From the NCBI GenBank assembly GCA_030148525.1, contig JASBTH010000347.1:1-39795 (forward strand): a DNA stretch of 39,795 nucleotides, given 5' to 3'. The notes beneath the pieces were generated by a model that was not told the DNA's origin, ran no database searches, and saw only the letters and a list, made by a program, of their open reading frames with translations. This stretch comes from Saprospiraceae bacterium. Lineage in GTDB: Bacteria; Bacteroidota; Bacteroidia; Chitinophagales; Saprospiraceae. This document shows positions 25,080 to 33,731 of the stretch, in pieces. The stretch's first letter is position 1, and each line of letters opens with the position of its first letter. A program made the position numbers and the translations under genes.

Positions 25080-25118
25080 AACCCCGGGCCAGCACACTGA
25101 CCCGGGGTTCTCTTTTTT
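25080..25118 (+). terminator. Intrinsic terminator after the lipoprotein gene
   Basis: AACCCCGGG (25080-25088) pairs with CCCGGGGTT (25101-25109), a 9-bp stem. It is followed by a pyrimidine tail ending in six T (25113-25118). It fits the end of the two-gene plus-strand unit. Confidence 0.85.
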
Positions 25119-25174
25119 GCGCAAAGTTCTGTACCTCCATCAGAGCCAACGCTGACACCTGATGCCCGTCCATG

Positions 25175-25717
25175 TTATCCTCTCTTTTTTCTCTTGATCT
25201 GCCCCAATAGCTTAGCCGTATGGGTTGAAGCATCGGCAACATATACCCACTTCCCGTTGGGGTTCCTATGCCAGAGACCTCTTCTTTTCCTGAGATAGGA
25301 GGAATGCTCGGCTATCGCTTTTCGCATACTGGAGGTCATTAATGATTGGCTGTCCTTGCTGCCGCCATCGTTGCCGGAGCCGTTATCTTTACCACCGGTA
25401 TCGGGATTGTCTTTACCGCCGGTACCTGGATTTTCCTGGTCGTCACCGGAACCCGGATTTTGTTCGCCGGGTTCTTTAGGCTCGAGGTCATCGGCTTTCC
25501 GGATTAATTCCCGGCAGGTTTCCGGAAACTCCGCACAGTCGACCCAGGTGTCGCTGCCTGCGGTTACCACACCCTGTTTACCTTCATTGGCCCTGGGCCA
25601 ATAAGTGGTACCATTTGAATAATGAGTTGACCCGTCGGGATGAACTCGCTGCGCAAAGAGGAATACGGGGAATATTATCAGGCTTATGAAAAAGCCATTT
25701 TTTATAATTCGTTTCAT
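25175..25717 (-). CDS. Secreted protein with VDCxEFPExC motif, paralogue A
   Basis: This 180-residue exported protein has a signal peptide (MKRIIKNGFFISLIIFPVFLFA). The mature part has VDCAEFPETC (59-68, Cys61 and Cys68). A flexible linker of Gly, Asp, Asn, Glu and Pro repeats (about 78-124) follows. A basic C-terminal segment has NPNGKWVYV (152-160) and ends in KRKKRG. The neighbour gene encodes the same order of parts with different sequence, so the two are diverged tandem duplicates. The family is not recognised. A host-attachment, structural or toxin-like role would be speculation. It lies 12 bases after paralogue B. Confidence 0.75.
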   Translation of the reverse strand: MKRIIKNGFFISLIIFPVFLFAQRVHPDGSTHYSNGTTYWPRANEGKQGVVTAGSDTWVDCAEFPETCRELIRKADDLEPKEPGEQNPGSGDDQENPGTGGKDNPDTGGKDNGSGNDGGSKDSQSLMTSSMRKAIAEHSSYLRKRRGLWHRNPNGKWVYVADASTHTAKLLGQIKRKKRG

Positions 25718-25729
25718 TTGTTCTGAATT

Positions 25730-26227
25730 TTAAACACCAAATACTTTTCGTATAAATTCACGAGGACTGTCAACTTGAATCCATTTCCCATTCGAGCCCT
25801 TACGGGTTATTCCTTTCAAACCAAGCTGGTCAATTTTCCTGATTTCCTGGGATATCCAGGAAGGAACATCACCCCAGGCCATGCTCTGTTTTTTCTTCTT
25901 TTTCTTCTTCTTGTCTTTATTTCCCCCTCCATCTGACCCGTCGGTATCTTCGTCAGGGTTGATTGGCGGAACCGGCTTAGGTTTGGGCTTTGGTTTAAAT
26001 TTATCCCGGATCTTATCGCAGATTTCTGGAAATTCTTCACAATCCACGTGGGTTTCTACATCATCCTGGGACTCGTTCACCGTGAAAAGATTTCTGCCGG
26101 CATCATAAATAGTGGTGTTTTTGGGTCCGGGATACTTGTCTACACCCTGGCCCTGAAGTAATGGAAGGGAAAAGAAGGAGACCAAAAGGTATAGTATGAC
26201 TCCTTTATCGATACAATATCGCTTCAT
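25730..26227 (-). CDS. Secreted protein with VDCxEFPExC motif, paralogue B
   Basis: This 165-residue exported protein has a signal-like N terminus (about 8-26). VDCEEFPEIC (61-70, Cys63 and Cys70) has the same C-x6-C spacing as paralogue A. A linker of Lys-Pro repeats (77-85), then an Asp/Gly stretch, then a run of nine lysines (105-113) separates it from the C-terminal part SNGKWIQVDSPREFIRKVF (145-163). The lysine run is encoded by an A/T-simple tract that could slip. It is the first gene of the two-gene unit. A C11 homopolymer and a 26-bp palindrome lie upstream. Confidence 0.75.
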   Translation of the reverse strand: MKRYCIDKGVILYLLVSFFSLPLLQGQGVDKYPGPKNTTIYDAGRNLFTVNESQDDVETHVDCEEFPEICDKIRDKFKPKPKPKPVPPINPDEDTDGSDGGGNKDKKKKKKKKQSMAWGDVPSWISQEIRKIDQLGLKGITRKGSNGKWIQVDSPREFIRKVFGV

Positions 26228-26329
26228 GATATATGGATTTACGGTGAAAAAATGCCGACTGCGGACTATCGTTTGGGATATCCGTCAGGTAGCAGGAACA
26301 CCAATAAAATTAGGAGATGTTGGGGTGGG

Positions 26330-26355
26330 AAAAATCAACCGATCGGTTGATTTTT
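26330..26355. repeat. Perfect 26-bp palindrome
   Basis: AAAAATCAACCGA and its exact reverse complement meet at the centre CGATCG with no spacer. As RNA it would be an 11-bp stem with a GATC loop and runs of five A and five T at the ends, so it could serve as a terminator in either direction. As DNA it could be a dimer-protein site. It lies 103 bases upstream of a minus-strand gene. Confidence 0.75.
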
Positions 26356-26388
26356 GAGCAGGATCGTATAAAATTCAGAGCTTTTCCG

Positions 26389-26399
26389 CCCCCCCCCCC
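26389..26399. repeat. Homopolymer of 11 C
   Basis: Eleven consecutive C (11 G on the coding strand of the downstream gene) lie 162 bases before the start of paralogue B. Such tracts slip during replication and can vary promoter spacing. The exact length may also be a sequencing artefact. Confidence 0.7.
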
Positions 26400-26417
26400 G
26401 GATAGGTGGCAGAAATG

Positions 26418-26455
26418 AAAACGCCCTTCACAGAAGCAAGCTGCGAAGGGCGTTT
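26418..26455 (-). terminator. Terminator of the zinc-protease gene
   Basis: AAACGCCCTTC (26419-26429) and its exact complement (26445-26455) form an 11-bp stem with a 15-base loop. The stem lies 22 bases after the stop of the minus-strand protease gene. T-rich bases close the minus-strand 3' side (GCGTTTTC). Confidence 0.75.
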
Positions 26456-26477
26456 CTTTTATTAATATCAGGTGTGC

Positions 26478-28940
26478 CTAATGAAAACCACCGCAACCAA
26501 TGTGCAATCCTCCGGACCCGATAGGACTACCATCCGGCATCGGTGGCATGGCCGGTAACTGATAGTTCTCAGGATCAGCCTGGAAGCGAGTGAATTGTTG
26601 ACCCAGATACATAATATGGGCACGGACGATTTGGTCCTCGTCATCATTGGCGTCAAGCTCACTCACCATACCAGCCATTTCCTGCATAAAAGCTTGCGCT
26701 TGCGCCAGGGCTACCGCGGAAACTTGCTGCATAATGTCGCGGTCGCCAGCCAGACGAAGCATATGCTGAAACAGTAGCTTCTGGACCATCATAGTCAACT
26801 CCTGATGATAAACCGAAGCGTTTGGATCGAGGGTTACACCCCGCCAGGCTTTTTCCATAACCGCGGTGAGCGGAGGATGCTCCGCGGAGCGCGCATGCTG
26901 CTCCACGATCCGGGTCAGGCGCTGGGCATTCAGCATGAAGCTGATCGTATGGTTGGCCGAGCTCTCCGCCGCACCGATCGGATCAAACGTAAGCCCCGTA
27001 TGGATGCGGAATAATTCACGGTCGCGCCGGTAACCGATGGGTTGGGGCGGAATCAGCTCGATCACCTCTTCCGGCAGTGCCAGGAAGTCGGGCTGGAGAG
27101 TCATCAGCAGGGCGTCCAGGGCATCCATCTGTGCCGCTACGGGTACCATTTCGTTAGTGGGCTGGCCGTCACCGCGCACAGCGTAGGAGTAGTTGACACC
27201 TCCGAGGACTTTGGAAACAGCCTCCACCTGATAACGGTGCGCCAGATACAGCGGCACCAGTACCCGCTCCAAATCGGCCATGGGCGTTCCTTCGGGAATA
27301 TTAGTCTCATCGAAAGAGGCCAGTGCAGTTTCCCGAACATCGCTCAGACGCTTGAGTTCCGCAACAGCGGAAGCACCATTATCCCACAAGTGTCCATCGG
27401 GATGTGCTCCGGAAGGCGGACGCGCATCGCTGTCCGACATATACTTCAGCCCCATTTCATTGTTTTCCGCCAAAATGTCGCGGAGTGCTTCTTTCTCATC
27501 GGTTCCTTCCGGAAAATCCTGGTAGCCGTAGAGAATAGTTCGCTTATCCCACTCTCCAATGCCGGTATCGTAGGCCTGGCTGAAGTCGATTTCGCCGCCA
27601 TCGTCGACGGTGATGTAAGGGTGTGGATAATCCATGACGGAGGCCCGGTCGTTAACGCTGGCCGCAAAGTTGTGTGCCAAACCAATGGTGTGTCCCACCT
27701 CGTGGGCTGATAGCTGGCGCAGTCGGGCAAGGGCCATCTGTAACAGGCGTGGATCAGCTTCCTCTCCGTTCTCGTAAGCATCGACCAGACCCTGCGCGAT
27801 GAGGAAGTCCTGGCGCACCCGCAGCGACCCTAGCAACACGTGGCCTTTAATGATCTCGCCGGTGCGCGGATCGGTCACGGAGCTTCCGTACGACCAGCCG
27901 CGCGTGCTGCGGTGTACCCAGTTGATCACATTGTAGCGTACATCCATGGGATCGGCATCGGGTGGCAGTACCTCCACCTGGAAGGCATCCTTATACCCGG
28001 CGGCTTCGAAAGCCTGATTCCACCAGCTGGCACCTTCGATCAGTGCACTGCGAATGGGTTCGGGGGCGCCGCGGTCCAGATAGTATACGATGGGCTCCAC
28101 CGCCTCGCTTACGGCTGCCTCCGGATTCTTTTTCTCGAGGCGGTGGCGGCGAATGAATCGCTTCACCAGGGACTGATCGATAGGCGTTGCGTAATCCTGG
28201 TAACTCAGGGCGTTGTATCCGGAGCGGGGGTCGTAGACCCGCGGCTCGTAGTTATCGTCGGGTAATTCCACGAAGGAGTGGTGCATACGCACCGTCACTG
28301 CTTCGGCAGAAGGCGTTACCGAACGCAGGTAGCGCCCGCGCGGATCACCCTGCAGGGTTACCATAGCTTCGAATTCGCTGTTCTTCGGAAAATTCTTGGT
28401 ACGGTCCAGGTAGATGGCCGAGCGACTGGCATCGACCCGGTAGCTGCCCTCACCTCCCCGCTGCAGCCGGTTGGCTACGCCATGGGCATCGCGCAACAGG
28501 AAGGGCGTAAGGTCAATCAGGGCCTTGCCATCCACCATTTCTTCGGCGGTAAAGCCCCAGATAACGGACTGGGCAAAAGCCTCTTCCACCGATTGGCGTT
28601 CATCGGCATTATCACTTACCGCCCGGTAGCTGTAATTGGGCTGGACCAGCATCACCTTGGGGCCGCTGCGAATAAATTTCACCACCCGCGTATCACCCAG
28701 CTGATTGCGGTCCAGACCAATATCGTTGGATCCTATGCCTGCAGGCAGGGAGTTGACGTACAGAAATTCTTCGTCGAAACGATCTACCTCCAACCAGATC
28801 TTGCCGGATTCCTCATCCCAGTGGAAGTCGAAATAGCCCTCGTAGGCCGTCATGCCATCAGTTTTTTCCTCAATGGCATCCTGCCCCGTCAGAGGCACTA
28901 ATAATCCCAGAACAAAAAGCAGAAAGAGTGTTTGTCGCAT
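26478..28940 (-). CDS. Secreted zinc-dependent metalloprotease (DUF5117 type)
   Basis: This 820-residue exported protein has a signal peptide (MRQTLFLLFVLGLLVPLTGQ). The active site HEVGHTIGLAHN is of metzincin form HExxHxxGxxH, with His413, Glu414, His417 and His423, followed by the Met-turn segment SVMDYPHPY. The N-terminal 250 residues (including EFLYVNSLPAGIGSNDIGLDR) fit the DUF5117 region found before this catalytic domain. Substrates of the family are unknown. The start is set at the ATG at 28940, because the longer frame to 28988 would put 16 polar residues before the signal peptide. It has its own terminator. Confidence 0.92.
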   Translation of the reverse strand: MRQTLFLLFVLGLLVPLTGQDAIEEKTDGMTAYEGYFDFHWDEESGKIWLEVDRFDEEFLYVNSLPAGIGSNDIGLDRNQLGDTRVVKFIRSGPKVMLVQPNYSYRAVSDNADERQSVEEAFAQSVIWGFTAEEMVDGKALIDLTPFLLRDAHGVANRLQRGGEGSYRVDASRSAIYLDRTKNFPKNSEFEAMVTLQGDPRGRYLRSVTPSAEAVTVRMHHSFVELPDDNYEPRVYDPRSGYNALSYQDYATPIDQSLVKRFIRRHRLEKKNPEAAVSEAVEPIVYYLDRGAPEPIRSALIEGASWWNQAFEAAGYKDAFQVEVLPPDADPMDVRYNVINWVHRSTRGWSYGSSVTDPRTGEIIKGHVLLGSLRVRQDFLIAQGLVDAYENGEEADPRLLQMALARLRQLSAHEVGHTIGLAHNFAASVNDRASVMDYPHPYITVDDGGEIDFSQAYDTGIGEWDKRTILYGYQDFPEGTDEKEALRDILAENNEMGLKYMSDSDARPPSGAHPDGHLWDNGASAVAELKRLSDVRETALASFDETNIPEGTPMADLERVLVPLYLAHRYQVEAVSKVLGGVNYSYAVRGDGQPTNEMVPVAAQMDALDALLMTLQPDFLALPEEVIELIPPQPIGYRRDRELFRIHTGLTFDPIGAAESSANHTISFMLNAQRLTRIVEQHARSAEHPPLTAVMEKAWRGVTLDPNASVYHQELTMMVQKLLFQHMLRLAGDRDIMQQVSAVALAQAQAFMQEMAGMVSELDANDDEDQIVRAHIMYLGQQFTRFQADPENYQLPAMPPMPDGSPIGSGGLHIGCGGFH

Positions 28941-29164
28941 AGTTTGGTTCTTTTTGTCCTGAATATAATCAATTGCCAACAACCTCATCTATGCATTAAT
29001 TATCGTTATTAACAACCTTTTAACGGCCTCCGATAACCAGATTAAGAAACCTTTAAGTATCCCCCGTTTTTTTCTTAGGGAGGCTTTTAGGAACTTAAGA
29101 ACCCAAAGCACCTTCTTTGTATTTACTATACAGAGCAGGCTTTCGCCAAAATTATACCGCAACC

Positions 29165-30682
29165 ATGAAGCTACCAATACCGATACTTCTTTTACTCTTT
29201 GGACTTTTTGTCACCCCTTTTTATTCCGATGCCCAAACCCAGGATCCGTTCGAAATGGAAGACCTGATTTCCCTTCCGGGGAAAAAATTTGTCATCATTT
29301 CCCTCAATGACTCCCGCAGGCCTACCCGCCTGGCAATGCGGTATTTCAATGCCGATGGCGACATGACGGGCGAGCGCCTGATCGACCTCGTTAAGCAGGG
29401 TCTTTCGGCTCAGTACGAGGGAGCCTTCTATTGGAACAACCAGATCAATCTGGTTACCTCCCTCTACTATCCGGGCCCCAAACGGAATCACCTCATCTTT
29501 CGCCAATTTAGTTTGCCCAACCTTACTGAAACCTACAGCGGAGTAATCGACGAGGCCTATACGCCCGAAGTGTACCGCATTCCATTCGGCTACGCCATTT
29601 CTCCCGATTCCAGCAAGATCATGTTCTACGGCTGGACCTACACCCTTCCCGAAGACCCCGCCAAACTCAACTTTCGGGTCTTCGATCGCCAGCTGGATGA
29701 GATATGGTCCCAGAAATACACCCTTCCCTATAATAACGAGACCCTCTATATCTACCGGGGTGCCCTAAACGATGCCGGCCGGGCCTATATCTTCTGCGAA
29801 AATTACGAGGGCCGTCCCGGACGCGAAATAGACGAACGCAAGGTCGAGCACATCATACTCGGAGCCGAAGGTAAACCCGAGGAAATGATCAAGTACGACC
29901 TCAACCTGCCCGACATGACCATCGTCGGACTTCAGGCCCGTATGATGCCTGATAACAGCATTGTGGGAGCAGCTTTTATGAACCAAGGGCGCAGAAGCCG
30001 GCACGAAGGCCTTTACAACTTCCGTATTTCACCCGATGGTTCGGAGTTGGTTCGCAATCGGATCACCATTAGCGATGACCTCTACCAAGCTGCCTATCCT
30101 TACGGGGATAAGGAGAGCATCTTCAATGCTAACCGACACCGCTTTCAGGATTATTTTGTGGATAAGGTCTATTTGGAACCCGATGGTTCCTGGACCATTC
30201 TGGCTGAACAACGGGTGGAGCGCTCTAATTATGCCGAGATCGAATTCAATGACCTATGTGTGATCCAGTTGAACGCCGATCTGCGTTCAATGAAGTGGAT
30301 CAAGCGCCTGCCCAAGCGGCAGGTGGGGTGGCAAGGTGACTGGACCATCTTCTCCCATAAAGCCATGCGATACCAGGGCAAAACCTTTGTGTTTTTCAAC
30401 GATACCCCTGCCAACTACGACGGAGACCGCAGTAATCAGACCCTGCAAGCCTATAACGGAGGACCGACCAAAGTGATGCTGTTCGCTATCCAGGGGAATG
30501 GCAATATTCAACCCTACGATCTCACACCTCTGGCCCGGGCCCGGGGTGTACGGGCCATCTGGCCTTCGCGCTGCCACGAGAACGGCCAACGCGGAGTGCT
30601 GTTATACGGAGAACAGATCGGCACTAACGGAGCACAAGGTTTACTCTTTGGTTTTCCCTGGTCGGATTTAAATCAGGATTGA
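29165..30682 (+). CDS. Secreted protein of unknown function, probably beta-rich
   Basis: This 505-residue exported protein has a signal peptide (MKLPIPILLLLFGLFVTPFYSDAQ). The rest has repeated beta-strand-like stretches with aromatic and charged turns, such as FRVFDRQLDEIWSQKYTLP and GLYNFRISPDGSELV. These suggest a beta-propeller, although no repeat signature is clear enough to name. No catalytic motif was seen. The start ATG at 29165 excludes a 16-residue polar extension. It is divergent from the zinc protease and 31 bases upstream of the sugar-isomerase gene, so it may share that transcript. Confidence 0.75.
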   Translation: MKLPIPILLLLFGLFVTPFYSDAQTQDPFEMEDLISLPGKKFVIISLNDSRRPTRLAMRYFNADGDMTGERLIDLVKQGLSAQYEGAFYWNNQINLVTSLYYPGPKRNHLIFRQFSLPNLTETYSGVIDEAYTPEVYRIPFGYAISPDSSKIMFYGWTYTLPEDPAKLNFRVFDRQLDEIWSQKYTLPYNNETLYIYRGALNDAGRAYIFCENYEGRPGREIDERKVEHIILGAEGKPEEMIKYDLNLPDMTIVGLQARMMPDNSIVGAAFMNQGRRSRHEGLYNFRISPDGSELVRNRITISDDLYQAAYPYGDKESIFNANRHRFQDYFVDKVYLEPDGSWTILAEQRVERSNYAEIEFNDLCVIQLNADLRSMKWIKRLPKRQVGWQGDWTIFSHKAMRYQGKTFVFFNDTPANYDGDRSNQTLQAYNGGPTKVMLFAIQGNGNIQPYDLTPLARARGVRAIWPSRCHENGQRGVLLYGEQIGTNGAQGLLFGFPWSDLNQD

Positions 30683-30713
30683 TTATATTCCGGCCAAACC
30701 AACCCGTAATGCT

Positions 30714-31769
30714 ATGAAAACCATCAAAGGCCCCGCCCTTTTTTTAGCACAATTCATGGGCGATGAACCGCCCTTCGATTCACTCGACAACATTTGCCGC
30801 TGGGCAGCCGACCTCGGCTACAAAGGCGTGCAAATCCCCACGTGGGAAACCCGCTTGATCGACGTGGCTAAAGCGGCAGAAAGCAAGACATACTGTGACG
30901 AACTAAAGGGACGAATCGGAGAATATGGACTGGAAATCACGGAGCTGGCCACCCACCTGATCGGGCAACTAATCGCTGTCCACCCCACCTATAATTCCCT
31001 CTTTGATGGTTTCGCGCCAGAAAAATACCGGAACAACTACCAGGCCCGTACAGAGTGGGCAAACAACCATATCCGACAAGCCGCCGCGGCGAGTCGCAAC
31101 CTGGGACTCGACGCCAGTGCTACTTTTTCCGGTGCCTTGCTTTGGCCTTTCTTTTTTCCCTGGCCCCAACGCCCCGAGGGACTCGTTGAGGAAGGCTTTA
31201 AAGAACTGGCGAAGCGCTGGAAACCCATTCTCGATGTATACGACGAACACGGCGTAGATGTGTGTTACGAGCTACACCCGGGTGAAGACCTCCACGACGG
31301 AGTATCCTACGAAGAATTCCTGAGTGCCGTGAATAATCACCCAAGGGCGTGTATCAACTACGATCCCAGCCACTTTCTATTGCAGGGCCTCGATTACCTG
31401 CAGTTCATCGACTTCTACCACGAGCGGATCAAAGCGTATCACGTCAAGGATGCAGAGCTGAACCCCGACGGCAAACAGGGCGTATACGGTGGCTTTCAAT
31501 CCTGGATAAACCGGGCCGGACGATTCCGTTCGCTGGGTGATGGCCAGGTTGATTTCAAAGGTATTTCCAGTAAATTATCGCAGTACGACTACGGAAGCTG
31601 GGCCGTGCTGGAATGGGAATGCTGCATTAAGTCCCCCGAGCAGGGTGCCCGTGAGGGAGCAAAATTCATCCGGGAGCACATCATTGAGGTAACCGACAAG
31701 GCCTTTGATGATTTTGCGGGCGGAGAAGCCGATGAAGCATCGAACCGCCGATTGCTCGGTTTGGATTAA
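30714..31769 (+). CDS. Sugar phosphate isomerase/epimerase family TIM barrel
   Basis: This 351-residue cytoplasmic protein has the xylose-isomerase-like TIM-barrel fold. Expected metal ligands are seen at the barrel ends: Glu186 in CYELHPGE, Asp217/His220 in NYDPSH, His243 and Asp246 in YHVKDAE, and a Glu in VLEWEC near 302. The Trp-rich segment LLWPFFFPWPQRP suggests a sugar-binding pocket. The true substrate is not known. Homologues often accompany Gfo/Idh/MocA dehydrogenases, one of which lies in this window on the other strand. Confidence 0.88.
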   Translation: MKTIKGPALFLAQFMGDEPPFDSLDNICRWAADLGYKGVQIPTWETRLIDVAKAAESKTYCDELKGRIGEYGLEITELATHLIGQLIAVHPTYNSLFDGFAPEKYRNNYQARTEWANNHIRQAAAASRNLGLDASATFSGALLWPFFFPWPQRPEGLVEEGFKELAKRWKPILDVYDEHGVDVCYELHPGEDLHDGVSYEEFLSAVNNHPRACINYDPSHFLLQGLDYLQFIDFYHERIKAYHVKDAELNPDGKQGVYGGFQSWINRAGRFRSLGDGQVDFKGISSKLSQYDYGSWAVLEWECCIKSPEQGAREGAKFIREHIIEVTDKAFDDFAGGEADEASNRRLLGLD

Positions 31770-31962
31770 TTGAACATGTTAACCGGCGTGGTCTGCTGAG
31801 CATACTATATTCCTTAGTCGAATTCCAGGCTACTAGCATTGCTACGCTGATGGCCATAGTCGCGCCCATACAAAACCCCGGCAAATAGCTGACTTACAAC
31901 ATCTACCCAAAGCTTTTTGGAAGCGGTATAGTTTCCTGTTCCACACTACCGAAACACGACCT

Positions 31963-32340
31963 ATGAAATTCATTAACCTAGCTTTGGGCCTTTTGTTGGC
32001 CCTGGCCATGGCCGCTCAGGTCAACGACCCCGATCCATGGATTTGGATCGTCCTATACGGCGGAGTGGGCCTGCTCTGCGGCTTTGCCGCTTTTAAGTTT
32101 ATCAATCGATGGGTATTGTACGCCGTAGGGCTGTTCATCCTGATTGGTATCATTATACTATGGCCGGTACTTCCCGAATGGATAGCCCGGGGAACACCTC
32201 CCATCAACGACGAAATGAAAGACACTCATCCGTATATTGAGGAGGTTCGGGAGCTGTTCGGCCTTTGCCTTTGCGCGGTAATTGTTATCTTCCTGATCTT
32301 CCAGGAACGCCTTCAACGGAAAAAAACGACATCACAATGA
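31963..32340 (+). CDS. TMEM220-like membrane protein
   Basis: This 125-residue protein has about four hydrophobic segments and the motif QVNDPDPWIW (19-28), typical of the TMEM220 family, which is found in bacteria and animals and has no known function. It overlaps the start of the next gene by four bases (ATGA), so translation is probably coupled. The adjoining gene encodes a sugar-isomerase-type protein with an export signal. The relationship between them is not known. Confidence 0.8.
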   Translation: MKFINLALGLLLALAMAAQVNDPDPWIWIVLYGGVGLLCGFAAFKFINRWVLYAVGLFILIGIIILWPVLPEWIARGTPPINDEMKDTHPYIEEVRELFGLCLCAVIVIFLIFQERLQRKKTTSQ

Positions 32341-33215
32341 ATCGACGCTCCTTCGTCAAAAAATCCGGTGCACTGGCAGCAGCCAGTACCTTCCTCTCAC
32401 CTGCTGCTTTATTCGATAAAAGGTTAAATCAGTACGGTGCCATGCTCTATACTGTAAGGGACCTGATGAAGACCGATCCGGCCAATACCCTGTTGCGCAT
32501 TCGGGAAATGGGGTATTTCGAGGTGGAGCATGCGGGATATGACGAAGGTACATTCTATGGTCTGGAACCTAAAGATTTCAAGACCCTGTGCTACCAACGT
32601 GGCTTGCGTATACGCAGCGGACACGTACAAACGGGCTTTACCGATTACAGTAAGATGCGTACTATGGTGCGCGACTGGGAGGCAGCACTGGATGATATGG
32701 CTGAAATAGACCAGGAATATGTGGTTTTGGCCTACCTGCAGGAAATTGAACGCAAGACCATCGACGATTATAAACGCATTGCCGATTTGCTCAACCAATG
32801 CGGGGAAATGAGCCGTAAAAAGGGTATTCGCATGGCTTATCACAACCACGCCTTCGAATTTGAGCCCATCGACGGGCAGGTTCCGATGGACGTCCTTCTG
32901 GAGATTACCGATGAAAAACTGGTGACCTTTGAAATGGATCTGTACTGGGTGCACAAGGCCAATGTCGATCCGGTAACCTACTTTGAGAAATATCCCAAGC
33001 GATTTGAATTGTGGCACGTCAAGGATATGGACAATTCGGAGGAACAGTTTTTCACCGAAGTAGGAACGGGGGTAATTGACTGGGAGCGTATGTTCAGCAA
33101 TTCCAAACAGGCAGGTCTAAAACTCTTTTACGTCGAGCAGGATGAGTGCCGGGAACATAACCCGCTGCGTAGCCTGGAGATTAGCCGGGAATACCTGAGT
33201 TCGATTCGGTATTAA
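32337..33215 (+). CDS. Tat-exported sugar phosphate isomerase/epimerase-like protein
   Basis: This 292-residue protein begins with a twin-arginine signal (MNRRSFVKKSGALAAASTFL), so it is probably folded in the cytoplasm and exported by Tat. The TIM-barrel part has AYHNHAFEFEP (167-177), FEMDLYW (198-204) and LWHVKDMD (225-232), which hold the presumed metal ligands. The start ATG overlaps the preceding stop; the longer frame upstream is the shadow of the TMEM220-like gene. It differs from the cytoplasmic relative at 30714 in length and location. The substrate is not known. Confidence 0.9.
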   Translation: MNRRSFVKKSGALAAASTFLSPAALFDKRLNQYGAMLYTVRDLMKTDPANTLLRIREMGYFEVEHAGYDEGTFYGLEPKDFKTLCYQRGLRIRSGHVQTGFTDYSKMRTMVRDWEAALDDMAEIDQEYVVLAYLQEIERKTIDDYKRIADLLNQCGEMSRKKGIRMAYHNHAFEFEPIDGQVPMDVLLEITDEKLVTFEMDLYWVHKANVDPVTYFEKYPKRFELWHVKDMDNSEEQFFTEVGTGVIDWERMFSNSKQAGLKLFYVEQDECREHNPLRSLEISREYLSSIRY

Positions 33216-33257
33216 TGGGTCAGCATTCCCGGGCAACACCAAAGCAATATACTATCC

Positions 33258-33653
33258 ATGACGGACACTTACCGTGAAGTTATGAGGAGATACCTGGAAG
33301 CTCTGGGAAAGGGTGACTATCCGGCGCTAATGGAATTATTTGCCCCGCAAGCAAGCGTACAATCCCCTTTGTACGGAAACCGGCCGGCCCATGCATTTTA
33401 CCGGGACTTACTTCGCGACACCCGGGCTTCGGAGCTTACAGCTCATACCTTTTTTGCGGAAGCAGAAAAAAAATCCGGAGCCCTGTATTTCACCTACGAA
33501 TGGACTATGGCTAATGGCGCAAGGGTTTCCTTCGATTGTGTGGACGTATTCACCTTCAACGATTCGGGAAAGATCCTGACACTGCACATCCTGTACGATA
33601 CCCGGCAGACACGATCATTCTGGGAGGTGTCCTCTCAGCGGTCACGTCATTAG
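33258..33653 (+). CDS. NTF2/SnoaL-like protein
   Basis: This 131-residue protein fits the cone-shaped NTF2-like fold: an N-terminal helix YREVMRRYLEALGKGDYPALMELFAPQ, the SPLYGNRPAHAFYRDLL helix and four C-terminal strands ending in HILYDTRQTRSFW. Such proteins are small-molecule-binding or isomerase-like; the substrate here is not evident. It lies between the isomerase gene and the exonuclease gene on the same strand, with gaps of 42 and 78 bases. Confidence 0.8.
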   Translation: MTDTYREVMRRYLEALGKGDYPALMELFAPQASVQSPLYGNRPAHAFYRDLLRDTRASELTAHTFFAEAEKKSGALYFTYEWTMANGARVSFDCVDVFTFNDSGKILTLHILYDTRQTRSFWEVSSQRSRH

Positions 33654-33731
33654 GTGCAGGCTTTCGCCAAAAAACATCCATCAACAAAGTCTCTCCGTAG
33701 CCGTTAGGTGATTGGTATAAATGATTATCAA

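Larger units (their letters stand above)
26228..26477. promoter_or_regulatory. Region upstream of paralogue B
   Basis: This non-coding stretch of 250 bases holds a perfect 26-bp palindrome (26330-26355), a C11 tract (26389-26399) and the terminator of the zinc-protease gene (26418-26455). It must also contain the promoter of the minus-strand pair at 25175-26227; no clear -33/-7 pair was identified. Confidence 0.5.
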
